NCBI GenBank assembly: GCA_039654915.1
Contig: CM077596.1
Span: 72,479,751-72,543,750, forward strand
Source of the DNA: Aquilaria yunnanensis
Taxonomy: Eukaryota > Streptophyta > Magnoliopsida > Malvales > Thymelaeaceae
Reading direction: 5' to 3'
DNA: 64,000 nucleotides
Shown here: in pieces, positions 34,900 through 47,163 of the stretch
How positions within the stretch are numbered: the first letter of the stretch is position 1
How the letters are laid out: the number at the start of each line of letters is the position of its first letter
Position numbers and translations under genes: made by a program
Notes under the pieces: model-generated
The model's input: only the letters and a program-made list of their open reading frames with translations
Databases searched by the model: none
Told to the model about the DNA's origin: nothing

Positions 34900-35955
34900 A
34901 AATGCTAATAAGAACCACAAAGCTAGAGGTGGAGATTGATGAATGTCCTCTTTTGTTAGATTATCAGCATCCTAATTACGTTATCTTGGAACATGACACA
35001 CCTCGCACGTCAATTCCAAACACAACAGCCTATCAATTTCTAGAAAAACATCTAGCAACTTCCAAGGTCTTCTATCTGAATGAAAAGCTCAAAACATTGC
35101 CACCTTAGAATTAATCAAATTCAATCTATAAGTTAGAGAGATAATCCTAATTTTTGGACAATCAAGTGAAACATTTCTCATTAGCAAGAACTTCCACAAC
35201 ATTATAGCCAACCACCCTAATAGGTTTAGAGAACAGCATGATGGAACAAGAAAAATGATCTCTAAGAATACCACCAAGACCAACATTGAACATCAGCACT
35301 CCAAAAGGAAAAGGAACCAAACAACAATCAGTCTACTAACACAAACACCACTAATAGCAAAAACCTTCTTAACGTGAAAAAAGCCAACATTGCAAGGAAA
35401 AATTTGGCCAATACTCACACCAATGACCTACACGCAGCTCCTCTTAAAAGGAAAAAATAAACGAATTTCAAGCTTGCCAAAAACCCTGTAAGGCTGCAAA
35501 AAAAAACCATGCCCCATGAAAACATGCAATGAATTGATTTGTTGGAAGAAACATTCCTTCAATGAAATAAGATATCAGCATGAACAATCCACAAAAAAAT
35601 CCAGCAACCAACTAAAGATCACCATATACTTTCAACAAAAGAGTATTAAATGAACAAATGAGCCATACTTTCCAAAGAATCACTGAAAAGACAAGACGCA
35701 CTTGCATCGGAGATAATACCACGTCTTAAAAGATCTTTTCTTGTTGCCACTTTGTTTTGCAACAATTGGCAGCAAAATAATATGACTTCTGGAAGCATCT
35801 TTAACTTCCAAATTGAATGAAGAAAGAGGTTGTGATTAAAGTACAAGTTCTCCACTTGTTGACAAAAAGATTTAGATCAAAACTTGCCACTTCAATCATA
35901 AGTCCATATGAGTTGATCCTCCACATCAGGAGTAAAAACCTTTGAATTTAACAAT
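34900..35955 (-). pseudogene. L1-type LINE 3' part: zf-RVT and RNase H remnants
   Basis: On minus, IISDASASCLF followed by ESMAHLF (about 35700-35640) with upstream KLKMLPEVILF is the zinc-binding reverse-transcriptase-associated block (zf-RVT) of plant L1 elements. Farther on, PFPFGVLMFNVG, then GGILRDHFSCSIMLFSKP (about 35310-35230), is the start of the RNase H domain that many plant LINEs carry. Stops break it repeatedly. The order on minus is the normal LINE order, continuing from the RT piece at 40505-41620. Confidence 0.75.
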
Positions 35956-35959
35956 CTTA

Positions 35960-37434
35960 AAAAACTACTCCATCTATCCCAAAACTTTCACTCCTGATAA
36001 GTGCACAATGTAACGGTGAAAGTTGTTGATTTTTTGGCAACTTTGACTGTCAATTTCTATAATTTCATCCCACATTTCTTAGTTTTTTTTTTTTTTTGCT
36101 TTGTTTCACCATTTTGCATATTGGAGTGCATTGTGAATGCGTCAGAATAAAGTGAGATCGAGTAGAGCATAAGTTGGAGCGTGCACTGTTAAAGCTAAAA
36201 AAATGTATTGGTAACACGTCACCAACGTTATCGACTCATTGCTCATTTTTTGCCACATTGGCGACAGATTGCCAATGGCTGCGATGCATTGCCAATGACT
36301 AGACATAGCAGCAATGCATTGTTAAAAAATCTCTTGTTTGGGCGATGGGTTGGCTCGGTTCTCAAATTTTGGTTGTCCTCTACTTCATTCTTCATTCTAA
36401 GCTCTTCATTGACTAGGGGATTCTATCCCTTAAGCTAGGTGGAACGTAAGACAAGGATTTGAAAGGGTTTTAGGGTACAACTTCTCCAACAAGGGGTTTT
36501 AACATCCATCACATACACATACCATACTCTACTCTCTTTCATCTTGGGGAGTCACCATTAGGAGATAAGGTTTGAAGCTTTGTTGTAGGTGCCAAGGAAG
36601 AGCCTGGAAGCTATAGGATTCACATTTGGTTCATTCTTCCCTATTTTATTTCTTGTAGTTTTCATGTTTTATTTGGATTCTAGTTTGATGGTTGTTTCTA
36701 GTTTGAACATGGAGTAGATCTTTGTATCTCTCTAGGATGAAAGTTTTGTTACTTATTATCTAATGTTAACTTAAGGTTTTTCTTGGGTATTATTTTTTTC
36801 TTTTTTTGTGTTGCTTACTCTTGTACTTAATGTTTATGTGTTGATTGGCCACTATACATGCTTCAAAATCTCACTTTTGTCTTGAGAGAAAAATGAGGGA
36901 GGTGAAAATTAGGGGTATAGCATAATGGTTCTTGTGGATTAGAGGTAATGCATGAACCTATTAGGTGATTTCATTGAGGATAGGTTTTAATCCATCTTAG
37001 GTTAATTTATGAGCTTGAGAAGTGCTATAGTTAATTTAGGGTGTGCAAAACCTGGTCTTGAGAAAGAGAGTTTTGATATTTGAATCATCTCACCACATAA
37101 GAAATGGATTCCCTTAAACTTCATTTAACTTAGATAGCAAATAAGAGAGTGGAATCCTAGGAAGATAGTCTTCCCAACTAAGTCACCTCATTTGAAGTTA
37201 GTCCAATTAATTCAGTCTTGTCCTTTAGTTGCACTTTAGTTCCATTAGTAACCTTGCATTCATTCAAAATAGCTTTATAGATTTCATTTGGTAGTTAGTA
37301 GCTTCATTCACTCTAGTTCATTTCGTTTGTTACACTCTTTCATTCAACCAACCTTAATTCTTACTCATTTTTAATTTCTCCCTTTCTCATTGTAGCTTAA
37401 GTAGGTTGGGTAGCTAGAACTTAACTCTTTGTTG
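35960..37434. other. Insert of unclear origin, retrotransposon-leader-like
   Basis: No coding domain was recognised. A Stowaway-like end 'ctccatctatccc' lies at 35969. The stretch 36170-36800 ('gcgatgcattgccaatgact', 'ggagtagatctttgtatctc') has the look of an LTR-retrotransposon leader, but this is only an impression. Confidence 0.3.
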
Positions 37435-37440
37435 TAGTAA

Positions 37441-38941
37441 TGTGTTTTTTAAAGTCGCCACCAATCAGTTTCACCTGGGTCGATTAGACACTTTAAAATG
37501 GTCTATGAGAGTTTGAGTGTTTCGGGAGTACAGTTACGTTAAACAACTTTGTTATAGTGCTAAAAAATTAACACTCTAGTTTGATTTAAACTTAGATCCA
37601 AACGGACCACCTCAATTTGGTTATTAAAATTAATATATTTTTATTGAAAAATTTAGATAATTGTTCATCCAAACCATGGATCTCATCCGATCAGTTGGAT
37701 ATGGATCTTAAAATTTATTACTATCCTAAATTCATCCCAGGATTTTATTAAACTCACACAGAATGAATTTTCTTAAGTGTGATTTTCTTAGATGCATTAT
37801 GTAAATCAAGTAATTTTTTTATTCATATTTTTTATAAAATTACCAATCTAACCTAATCCTATAATCCTACCTAGTGTTAATCACCAAAACTAATTCATGG
37901 TCCTAAAAGAAGTAAAACAAACAACCAAGGAAAAGAAAAAAAATATAAATCAATGCTGTCAGTGACCACATTGTAAAAAAGAGAAGAAGCAGGCACTCGA
38001 CTGAGCGAAATAGAAAGCTGAGGGGCTAAACATGAGTTTTTCTGAAAGGGGGTAATTGACTGGATCAGGCGAATCAGAACCGGGTCAAGTTCGTGGGCTG
38101 CGATTCGGATCGTTCTCAATTCTCTGTCCTCCGGCTTCGTCACGGCAAACGACAATCTGGGCTTGGATGAGGGGGTGGCGGCGATCCTGGGCAGCTACGG
38201 TGGAGTGAACGAGGTGGCTATGGGAAGCCTTCGAAGACGGCGGCGCTGGGTCCGGCGAGGCAGGGGAGTCGAGCTTGGCCGATGGCAGAGGCTGGAAACT
38301 TTTGGGCAGAGGGCCGGAAGCTTTGAGGGTGGCGGTGGTTTCAGGGGAAAACTACGGTTTCTGGCGGTGAGCTGCGAGAAATCAGGGACTGAAGCTGCAG
38401 TTTGACCTTTTTCTAGCAGAGCTTATAGTTTCGATTTTTCTTCCCCCTGTTCTCCTAATGGTGATCCTAATAGTGATTCTGGTCCCCAGTTCTATGCGAA
38501 TTTTCAATTTGGCCCAACCTTTTCGGGGTTTGTCAATTAGCCTAAGCTTTGCAAAATAACCAAAATTTCCCAAAATTTCATAGAATTGCCAAATTTGACT
38601 CAAACTTTATAGGATTGACAGATTTACCACAAAATTTTTAAATTTTGTCTGCAACTTCCTAAAAACCTTCAATTCACAGTCAAACTCTTCTTTTTTTCCT
38701 AAACTAACCCTAAAAGACCTCTAGGACCCCAAACTTAGTACCTAAATGCAACTAATTCCTATTTTGACCCTAAATGACCATTCTAGACTTTTAAAGATTT
38801 ATGACACAAACAACAATGTAACATAAATGTGACTAGACCAACTATCTCTAAAATGACAAGAATGATTAAAATGTGCCTAAACTAATTTTCATATCTAGAA
38901 CTAAACAAAAGTTAGTATCCGGACAAAATTGGGTGTCAACA
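37441..38941 (+). repeat. Probable solo LTR, about 1.5 kb
   Basis: It starts TGTGTTTTTTAAAGTCGCCA, a beginning met in plant LTR elements, and ends TTGGGTGTCAACA. TAGTA occurs just outside both ends (37435-37439 and 38943-38947), leaving one extra base between repeat and TG/CA on each side, so the 5-bp target duplication is suggestive rather than exact. No pol domains lie beside it. The middle (38090-38400) is GC-rich. Bases 38525-38900 recur in diverged form at 39608-39960. Confidence 0.55.
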
Positions 38942-39289
38942 TTAGTAGAATCTTCCTATCTCTTGGGATGACACCCATATTTGCCATTTGCACACAACAA
39001 TGTGATACACTGGTGGGTGAATAGGGGTGATAAATTTTAAAACTTCTTGTTTTCACAACAGCTTCATTTATTTTTGGTAATTAGTCTAGTATTTTTTATT
39101 TTCAACATTTTAATATATAAATGAAAAATTGTTATATATGAATGATAAATCAAGGCATGTAATTTCTAAATATATTTTTTTAATTTTTTTCTAACAAACA
39201 ATAATATAAATAAATTCAAGTCAAAATACTAAAAAAAAGGCAAATGGAACAAAAATTGTTAGGTTGGAGGGCGGTATAATATGACCCAA

Positions 39290-40504
39290 CTCAAAAACCT
39301 AGATGGGCTCACACAAACCCAAACCCAACCTGACCCGATTTGATAAGAAAAGTCAATGACTCAAACCCGGTTGGATCTACCCCGACATTAACCAGAATTC
39401 GATTAAAATGAAACAAAAAAAAAAACCCAAAACCCAAATGACCCAAACCTGAAATACTTGAGCCTGGAATAACCCAAGCCCAAATTAGACTGAATTTGAA
39501 TTGACCCGAATCTGAAATAACCCGAACTCGAAATGATTCAAACCTGAGATTAACCTAACCCAAACGTGAAAAAACCTGAATCTAAACCTAACAAGACCTG
39601 ATTTCTAGGATTTGTTAAATTAGCCCATGACTTTATGAGATCATCAGATTTTATCTCATAAAATTATCAGATTTACCTTAAACTCTCAAGAGTTGACAAA
39701 TTTGCCCCAAAATTTTTAATTTTGCCTAGAATTTTTTAAAAATCTTCAATTCACACTCAAGCTCTTCCATTTCGTCTACATTTATCTCAAACGACTTTTA
39801 GGGCTCCAAATTAGTATCTAAACTAAATTAATTTCTATTTTGACCCTAAATAATGATTCTAAATTCCTAAAAACTATAACTCAAAGTGACAACATAATTT
39901 AAATGTATCTGATCCTATCAACTTCTTAAATTTTAAAATGACTGAATTTATAGTTTCATGAATTGAATTTACAAATTTTTGAATTAGGTCTTTTTATTAA
40001 AATAATTGTATATTAATATATTTATATCTAGTTAAATTAAATTTTTTAGATTTTTTTTATGCCTAGTAATTTTTTAGTTATGAGATACGTAAATTTTGAA
40101 AATTTCATTTTAGTCACTCGTAAAAATTGCAACATGGGTCTCTAAATTTTTCAAATATTTGCATAAAAAATTAAATTTTTTAATTTAAATTTTAGAAAAA
40201 TCTAAATAAAAAATTTAATTAATCTAATTGTTCCAGCTTATGCACCAATGACCTGATTAGCCATGAATATCAACCCGAATCTGACCCAAAACCTCAATAA
40301 TCCGACTTGAAGTTACTCGAGATTGAAATTAACCTGACTTGAATTAAATCTAAACTTGAATAAGACTGATCAAAATCCAACCCGAATTCTACTCAAGTTG
40401 AAATCAAATCGAAGCTGATTCCCAAATTAATGCTAATCCGACTAAATCCGAACCTGAATAACCTGATCAAAACCTAACGTGACCCACCCAATTGTCATCC
40501 CTTC
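39290..40504. repeat. AACCC-rich repeat plus a second partial LTR copy
   Basis: Bases 39290-39600 and 40240-40500 are full of 'aacccgaacctgaa'-like units. Bases 39608-39960 are a diverged direct copy of the LTR part at 38525-38900 (shared 'cttcaattcacactcaa', 'ttctattttgaccctaaat'), offset about 1.08 kb. The right edge 'ccaattgtcatcccttcta' ends where LINE sequence begins. Confidence 0.5.
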
Positions 40505-41620
40505 TAGAGTATCATGCAATTCTACCTCCCAATTGAGTAGCCTCCCAATTAAATAAATATTCCAACACCAAACATCATTAACCGATAAACCAAAGTCGCA
40601 CACTAGACTTAGTTGTTTTTTCACAACAGGAGCATATATTTTTGGAAAAAGTACCTATAGAATTCCTTCCCCCAACCAAAAATGCCCAAAACCTAGCACC
40701 TACCATTTCCAATCAAATTGCAAACAAAAAAAAAAAAAACCTTTAGTTAACACCAGCTCAATATTGCTGCCATTCATAAAGGTTGAACAATTTTCTTCCA
40801 AATCAAGGAAGCATTCCTCCTCAGAACATTCAGTTTAAAACTAAACAGAACCCGACCATATACCCCACTCCCAAACCGCCATTGAATTTGCATTTGACAA
40901 TGGCCGACCAATCTACCAAGATCATCTTCTTCTTACCTGGATCGTTGCCCTAAAAAATATTCCTTTAATTTTTTTCGATTTCTTTATAGCCACCTCAATA
41001 GGAACTTGAAACAAAGAAAAAAAATAGAGTTGAAGACTATTTATGACATTTTTAATTAAAACAACCCTCCCTGCTCTTGAAATGAAAAAAGACTTCCATT
41101 CTACCAAACAAAGTCTCAATTTCTCTAGCATAGACTCACACAACAATTTTGAACATGGATTAGCATTGATCGGCAAACCCAGATACTTGAAAGGCAGACG
41201 ACCAACCAAATACCATGCACTAGACCATTCTCACACCCCACACCAATATAAGAGTACTTACTCTTACCAAAATTTATTATATGGCTAGCAGACAATTCAA
41301 ACACCTCAGTGCTCTTTTCACAATTCAATAGAGCATTCCAACGGCCTCGAAAAAAAGCGAGTCATCTACAAACTACAAATGAGAAACCAACAAAAAATAA
41401 TCATGCCCAACTCTTATTCCTTTAAACTTTAACAATGGACAAAGCTTTCAGAAGCAGAACATTCAAACCCTCGCCAGCTAGATTAAACAAAAAAGGAGAT
41501 GAAGGATCTCCTTACCCAGGACCTCCCTCCATAGGAAATCTGTTAGCTAGGGACCCATTAACCAAAACCGAAATATTTGTCGAGCCAGGACACTTGTCAA
41601 TTTATATAAAAAGGTGAATG
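40505..41620 (-). pseudogene. L1-type LINE reverse transcriptase remnant
   Basis: On minus from about 41600 the sequence reads VLVNGSLANRF, then GDPSSPFLFNLAGEGLNVL (about 41520-41460), the L1 RT block that precedes the FADD box, which is too decayed to read. LPFKYLGLPINANP (about 41197-41156) and WKSFFISRAGRVVLIKNVIN (about 41090-41035) are the conserved thumb-region motifs of plant L1 elements. The frame then runs to LLNWEVELHDTLE (about 40540-40505), the start of the zf-RVT region. Stops and frame changes show it is dead. Confidence 0.85.
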
Positions 41621-41639
41621 ATAAAAGTGTAAATAACTG

Positions 41640-43127
41640 CTTTTTTCTTCTTCTTAATTTACTCACCGAAATCAGATGTTTGAAAGAACTTGGGGGTGGT
41701 TTTAGTATTTTCTACTTGGAGTGCTGTTGTACAATTTACTCTTGTTCTCTATTGGTTTGAAACAGGGAGAACACTACCCAATTTTCAATTTGAGAAAGAA
41801 TGGCCGTAATGGTCGTCGTTTTCATTTTAAATGCCGCATCAGCCCGTTGAGTTCCCTTTTTCATTTTATCCCCACCTTCTTCTCTCCTCGATCAACAATT
41901 GCTCCGGACGGGATCTACATAAATTAATATATATACTCTGTCAAAAATTTTGCGCTGCTCCTTGACGCAATTCCACTTAAGCCGGCCGGTCCCTTAACGT
42001 AACATGAAACAAAAAAAAATTGGAATGAAGTGTAAGTGCGTTAAACTCCATGGATTTTAGTCCGATAACTGTCACTCTAAACCCACCAAGAATTTTTGCT
42101 ATTAATTTCGTATAAGATACTGCACTAAGTTGAAGTTGTCATTATCAATATATAATTTTCATAAAATAATTAATGTAGTTAATATCAGTAAAATGCCCCC
42201 ATAGCTCTGGCTCTCTCATTAGCGAAGTTAGATAAACCATAGTCAATTTATTTTAATTTAAATGAACTTAATTTAAAATTTTTTATTTTTATTTTTATCA
42301 TTTTTTTTGTCCGGAATCAATTTTATTTAAAATTTAATATTATGTAAGTAGAATAATTCATTCAAGATAAAATGTTTATAATTTTTTTTTAATGACTAAA
42401 GAAAGAAAAATTCATAAAAATGTTACAAACCAATGGATATTGCATCTAAATAATATTTTTTTTAAAAATAAAATTGATTCTAGGCTAAAAAATATGAAAA
42501 AAAAAAAGCTATTTTAGATTAAGTTAGCTAAAGTTGAAAGAATTGGTACCAAAACCACAAGTGCTTTCATTATAAGAAATAGCATATCTAATCAAGTGAA
42601 ATTTAATAAGAAAATAAAAGAATAGTGATACATATTTACACTTATTACTAGACATGGCAATCAAGAAAATAAGTAGTGCTAAGGCTTGTTTACTTTTTCG
42701 GATCAATTGAATGTGTATAACCACAAAAATTATTTTGTGAAATCTGGAAACGAATTTCCTAATAGATTTATTTTGTAACGTCATTATAGGGATGGTACTA
42801 AAAAGAGAAGAAATTACCAGGTGCAATGAACTGGAAGAGGTTGATAGGAGGGTGGGCTGGCGGCATACTTATTATATAAAGAAAACAAAGGACCTGGGCC
42901 TGGGGTTTGGAGACAAGACATCAGCATCGGCTGCCCCTTCCTAAACTCTTCTAAATCCTACCAAAGTTTACCCAAACCAGTGGGCCCCCCCAGCCTTCGT
43001 GCTGCCATGTCATCGACAGTTTTTTTGAATGTTGACCACTTTCTCTTGCCCCTTGACTCTATCTGGAAGCTGGGAAGAAAGATAGCGCCTGGCGGTGGTG
43101 AAACCTGCTGATATATTTGTTTGACAC
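41640..43127. other. Intergenic; contains a foldback MITE near 42235-42535
   Basis: The stretch 42235-42535 is self-inverted ('aattttatttaaaatttaat' near 42319 against its complement near 42460) and resembles the split MITE at 31730-32830. The rest has no supported gene. Bases 42880-43090 are GC-richer without a recognisable frame. Confidence 0.4.
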
Positions 43128-43135
43128 ATTTAGGC

Positions 43136-44143
43136 CAAATTGTGCATTTGCCCCCAAGCCTACCTAAAACAGACGAGTCACCCCCTGAACTCAGACGTAG
43201 TGAAGAGAATCCATCAAACTTCCAAAAATGAGGCGAGTTAATCTAATGTTGGACAGAATCTAGGCACGTGAGCTCACATAACTTGGCGCCGTCATGTTCC
43301 CTTACCTACTTACTTATACGCATCAAGCTCCAATTCATCAACTAACGTAAGTCCTTAATATATTAGATTTTCACTTGCGGTCCTTTAATGTTGTTTTGGT
43401 GGTTTACTTCTCCCTCTAAATGTCATACTTGTGCAATGTAGTCACTAAAAAATCGAATGAAGCTCCCTATCATCTTCCTTCTCTCTTTCAACTCCAACCA
43501 TTTGCCACCATCGACTAGGGCATTGTTGGATCATGCAACTTAACTCATACAATGGGTTATTTGTTTATGTTAAATCATGAGGTTAGGGTTGATAACGGAA
43601 CTTATAGTAGTTTGAAGCATATAAGTAGGTAAGGGAATGCACATGCCTATCTTTAGTGATGGAACCAGAATTCTTGGTTTGGGGGAGGAGAGTCGATAGA
43701 GCCTGGAGGAGAGGAACAGTGTCGTGACGAGGCAAAGCTGAAGATTGAGACTAAGTCGTACTAAGTTAAAGCTAAGAAACAAATCTTGTGAATTAAAAAA
43801 ACTAGAGGACTAATGGTGCATTTAAACCAAAATAATGACTAATTTAATCCTTATTTTTTTTAAAGCTTACGTCACTGCCCACCATCTTTATACTCTTCCA
43901 TTATTTTTGGGGGGCAAAAATACATATTCAACCCCTAATTTATTTTGAATTCACTAATTAAGAACTCATATATAAAGTACCCATATATTCATCCCTATTA
44001 TGGTCCGTCACTTCCTGTCTTCTGTCCAAATTGGACTAACTCGTCCCATTTTTTAAAGTTCAAATTCAAGGGCTTGTCTTTACTGAGTCCTGGTTTAAGG
44101 ATTGACTCGTCCATTTTGAAAAAGTTTGGGGCCCAACAGCACT
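43136..44143. mobile_element. Mutator-like non-autonomous element, 1.0 kb, diverged arms
   Basis: ATTTAGGC flanks both sides (43128-43135 and 44144-44151); with the preceding base the duplication is 8 of 9 bases. The arms are diverged inverted repeats of about 110 bp. Plus 'cagacgagtcaccccctgaa' near 43170 aligns with minus 'tggacgagtcaatccttaaa' near 44112, and plus 'aatgaggcgagttaatctaa' with minus 'atgggacgagttagtccaat'. There is no transposase. The divergence suggests an older insertion than 44771-45874. Confidence 0.55.
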
Positions 44144-44151
44144 ATTTAGGC

Positions 44152-44761
44152 AACCTATGTAACGATCGAAATTTTTTTACTTCTTTAATTTAATATTGGT
44201 GTATCGTGTATGTCTCCGGAACTATCAGATAACATCCTGCATGTTTTAAATACAGTGAATTTCACAACAATTAAGATGGAAAATTAAAATTAAATTAAAC
44301 ATAAGTTAAAAAAAGTTAGATATTAGGCAAAAGGAACTTCATTGATTTATAATGGAGGAAATAACTGCTAACATATGAATAAGTTAAAGGTCCTCTTTGG
44401 TATTAGCGTCAACGATTAGCGTTAGAGTTTTGAAAAAACTATCCAAGGGTAGCTTTTAGCTTTTAATTTCAACGTTTTCATCTCAATAGTTAAATAATTT
44501 ATCCAAAATTATAACGCTGATCACAAAAACTGTTCCCAAACAGGACCAAAGGCGATGATGATAACATTTACTTTAAAATTTGATAGGGATATATACATCC
44601 AAATCTTTGATGAATTGTTTAGAATACATATTAGTGTCTTTCTCTGAAAAAAAAAAAACAATATACATACTATAGTGTCCTTTCCTCTTGCAGTTTTGCG
44701 TTTCCAGCGTATGCCCTTATTCTTTCCTTTGTTTACAGTGAAATAAATAAATTTAGTATGG
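44152..44761. other. Intergenic AT-rich DNA
   Basis: Nothing recognisable; a poly-A run at 44647-44658. Confidence 0.4.
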
Positions 44762-44770
44762 TATATTAAT

Positions 44771-45874
44771 GAAAAAATTACCAAAACTCTCCCTCAAAGA
44801 TATACTTAAACCTACAATTTTGTCCTCCATTTTTTAGAAACCTACATTTGCCCTCCGAAAATAAACACTTACTCACTGTTATGATTAAAAAAAAAAGGGA
44901 GAGAAAATGCTCACTTTTGTCCTCCTAAGTTTCTTAAAAATTTTGTCCCACGACTCTTCAGACAAGCAGAACAAACGAAGCCCCAAAATCCTAGACCGGT
45001 GAACGGTGAATCTTCTATCCGAACGGTGAATCTTCTATCTCTACTCTTGCAGATGGCGTTGTCTCTCTGCCTGCTCCGATTCGGTCTCTCCATCTACCTA
45101 ATCATCGACCAGTTCGCCTGATGGGAATCGACGGACTGTGAGGAAAACGGCGGCCAATGTTCACGCAAGCCGAGGACGCTCGCTAGCGGTGAGTTCCACG
45201 ATGTCGCTAAGGTCGTCCCCCATCCCTTTCTAAGGTCTGATTTGATTCTTAATCGCCCCGTCTCATCCTTTCCGTACCCGATACATCGCCCTGCCGTCTC
45301 TGCTACTGTTCTCTTCTGGCTCCTTGCCAGCGATTGTGGAGGAAAATCGGTATGCGCACGGTGCAGGTGAATTGCTAGCGGAGTCGAATTGCAGCTTGCG
45401 GCGGTGGAGGCGAATTGCACAAGCCCAGGACTCTCGCTAGCGGAGTCGAATCGTGTGGCACGTGGGGCGAAACTGCGCCTTCCCTCTCACAACCGGGCTT
45501 TACATGGCCGCCGGAATCCACCGAGGACTTGACGAAGAGGAAAACCAGGGCCGATTGGTTCCTTGCTCAGAATTGCATTGCAGAGAAATCGGGTTGGAGG
45601 GTTGAAAACGAATTGGAAAACTCCGGTGGCATCTAGGATTCGACTGAGTAAGGAAGTGATGAGAGAGAGGAGATTGGCTTGTTAGATGTATAAGTCAGGG
45701 GGTAAAATTTCTAAGGAATAAGGCCAGGATGGTGAAGTTAGACATTTTCTCTTTTATTTTGTAACCTTGAATAACTGTGTTAATGTTGGAGGTTGGACAA
45801 ATGTAGGTTTCTGAAAAATGAGGTACAAAACTATATGTTAGAGGATACCTCGGGGGAGTTTTGGTAATTTTTCC
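44771..45874. mobile_element. Pack-MULE candidate, 1.1 kb, exact 9-bp target duplication
   Basis: The left end GAAAAAATTACCAAAACTC and the right end on minus GGAAAAATTACCAAAACTC differ at one position. TATATTAAT flanks both sides exactly (44762-44770 and 45875-45883), a Mutator-type 9-bp duplication. The arms extend inward about 150 bp with decreasing similarity. The interior 44950-45650 is markedly GC-rich in AT-rich surroundings, with frames on both strands (45094-45420 minus, 45415-45636 plus). It also has small internal repeats such as 'gaacggtgaatcttctatc' twice (44999-45038) and 'ctcgctagcgg' twice. This fits a MULE carrying host gene sequence, but the source gene was not recognised. 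Confidence 0.85.
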
Positions 45875-45883
45875 TATATTAAT

Positions 45884-46470
45884 TGAGACAGATAAATGGA
45901 AGCTTCCTTCCGTTGAGCAAAATTTTGATTAACGTAAACAGCCATCGCAATTCATGGTGATGAGCTGAGCCATGCGATAAGCAAGATGCTAACTGAAGGA
46001 CTGGCCCCCAAGCATTTGATATGTGTATTAGAATGCATAAAATTACCAGTTGCAATTGGTTTTAAGACCCAGTGGATATGAATGTCAATTTTTTACATGG
46101 TTAGTTAGAATTAGGTACTGACTTGTGCAAAATGTATTTTTGCAATATCTCCATATTTACAAACTTATTTTTTCCATACTACTTTTTAAATTATTATTTA
46201 ATATCCATTTTTTTTAACTTACTTGAATTATATTTAAAAAGTTAAGGTGAAAGTGGAAATAGCACACAAATTACTTTTACTTTTGTAATTTCTGTGTCAA
46301 ACCTAACATTAGTGGGGCGAAATGAGTATCTCTCATATGACGTCCTTACCAACTTCTAATACACAAAAAAGAAAAAAAAAATGAAGTTAAGAGATTAATT
46401 CGTTGGATTTGGTGATCGAGTCCCTTGTTCTCAACTCTAACAAATCGAACTTTTGCTCCTACACTGTTTT
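45884..46470. other. Intergenic DNA upstream of the first ERF gene
   Basis: AT-rich, no repeat ends or frames supported. It merges into the ERF promoter on the right. Confidence 0.4.
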
Positions 46471-46475
46471 GAGTT

Positions 46476-46731
46476 TTGACCAAATTTCTCCCCACAAAAA
46501 TCAAATATATTCCATTCCACCCGCCAGAAATGACCCATCTTTGACCCAGTATTTGTTTAAGGCTGCCAGACTAGTATATATATTCCTCACCAGTCACACT
46601 ACCCTTCCCCTAGCTCTCGAACCCTAACCCCCCAATAACAAATTATACATTACATTCAGCTAGCCGACTATAAATCAGAATAATTACTTAACAACAGAAC
46701 ACCAGAAGAGTATTTGTATTTATATATAGAT
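46476..46731 (+). promoter_or_regulatory. Promoter and leader of the first ERF gene
   Basis: A TATA box TATAAAT lies at 46669-46675, about 60 bp before the ATG, giving a leader of roughly 30 bases. A second AT-rich candidate (TATATATATTC) lies at about 46574. Two W-box cores TTGACC (46476-46481 and 46541-46546), which WRKY factors bind, and a DRE/CRT core GCCGAC (46663-46668) lie upstream. These fit stress control as known for group IX ERF genes, but short motifs alone do not prove it. Confidence 0.5.
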
Positions 46732-47163
46732 ATGGAGCGGTCTCAAGGAAGTAATAGCAACCGGGGGAGAGGTGAGAACCAGTACCGGGGAATTCGGCGG
46801 CGGCCCTGGGGAAAGTTTGCGGCGGAGATACGGGACCCTACCAGGCAAGGTGCGCGGCTGTGGCTAGGTACCTATGATACGGCTGAGGAGGCGGCGCGGG
46901 CCTACGACCGAGCCGCTTACGCTTTCCGGGGACACCTGGCCATTCTCAACTTCCCCAATGAGTATCAAAATCAAGAACCCGCCAGCAGCCATTTGTTTGC
47001 CTCATCCTCATCTTCTTCTTCTTCGTCGTCATCTTTATTTTCAAGTGGCAGATCGGGAGGTTCGTCGTCGGGAATTGGGACGAGAGACCAGAATGAAGTG
47101 ATAGAGTTCGAGTATCTTGACGATAAATTGTTGGAGGATCTTCTCAAGCCAGGAGACGATTAG
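46732..47163 (+). CDS. Small ERF transcription factor, group IXc (ERF095-098 type)
   Basis: A 143-residue intronless protein. The ATG at 46732-46734 is chosen (MERSQGSN); an upstream in-frame extension has only a TTG. Residues 18-76 form one complete AP2/ERF domain ([18 protein letters not shown] ... [16 protein letters not shown] ... GHLAILNFP) with the Ala and Asp that mark ERF rather than DREB proteins and predict GCC-box binding. A serine-rich linker (about 84-113) follows. The C-terminal motif [17 protein letters not shown] (about 122-138) is the EDLL activation motif described in Arabidopsis ERF98. Size and layout match the small IXc ERFs (Arabidopsis ERF095-ERF098), nuclear activators in jasmonate/ethylene and pathogen or stress responses. 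A paralog faces it at 50463-50870. AATAAA at 47226-47231 is a likely polyadenylation signal. Confidence 0.93.
   Translation: MERSQGSNSNRGRGENQYRGIRRRPWGKFAAEIRDPTRQGARLWLGTYDTAEEAARAYDRAAYAFRGHLAILNFPNEYQNQEPASSHLFASSSSSSSSSSSLFSSGRSGGSSSGIGTRDQNEVIEFEYLDDKLLEDLLKPGDD

Noticed and set aside
45094..45636. Two overlapping frames (108 and 73 codons) as host genes
   Set aside because: They lie inside the MULE at 44771-45874, overlap on opposite strands and match no family I recognise.
46714..46731. N-terminal extension of the first ERF protein by six residues
   Set aside because: It would start at TTG; the first in-frame ATG is at 46732 and gives the family-typical N-terminus.
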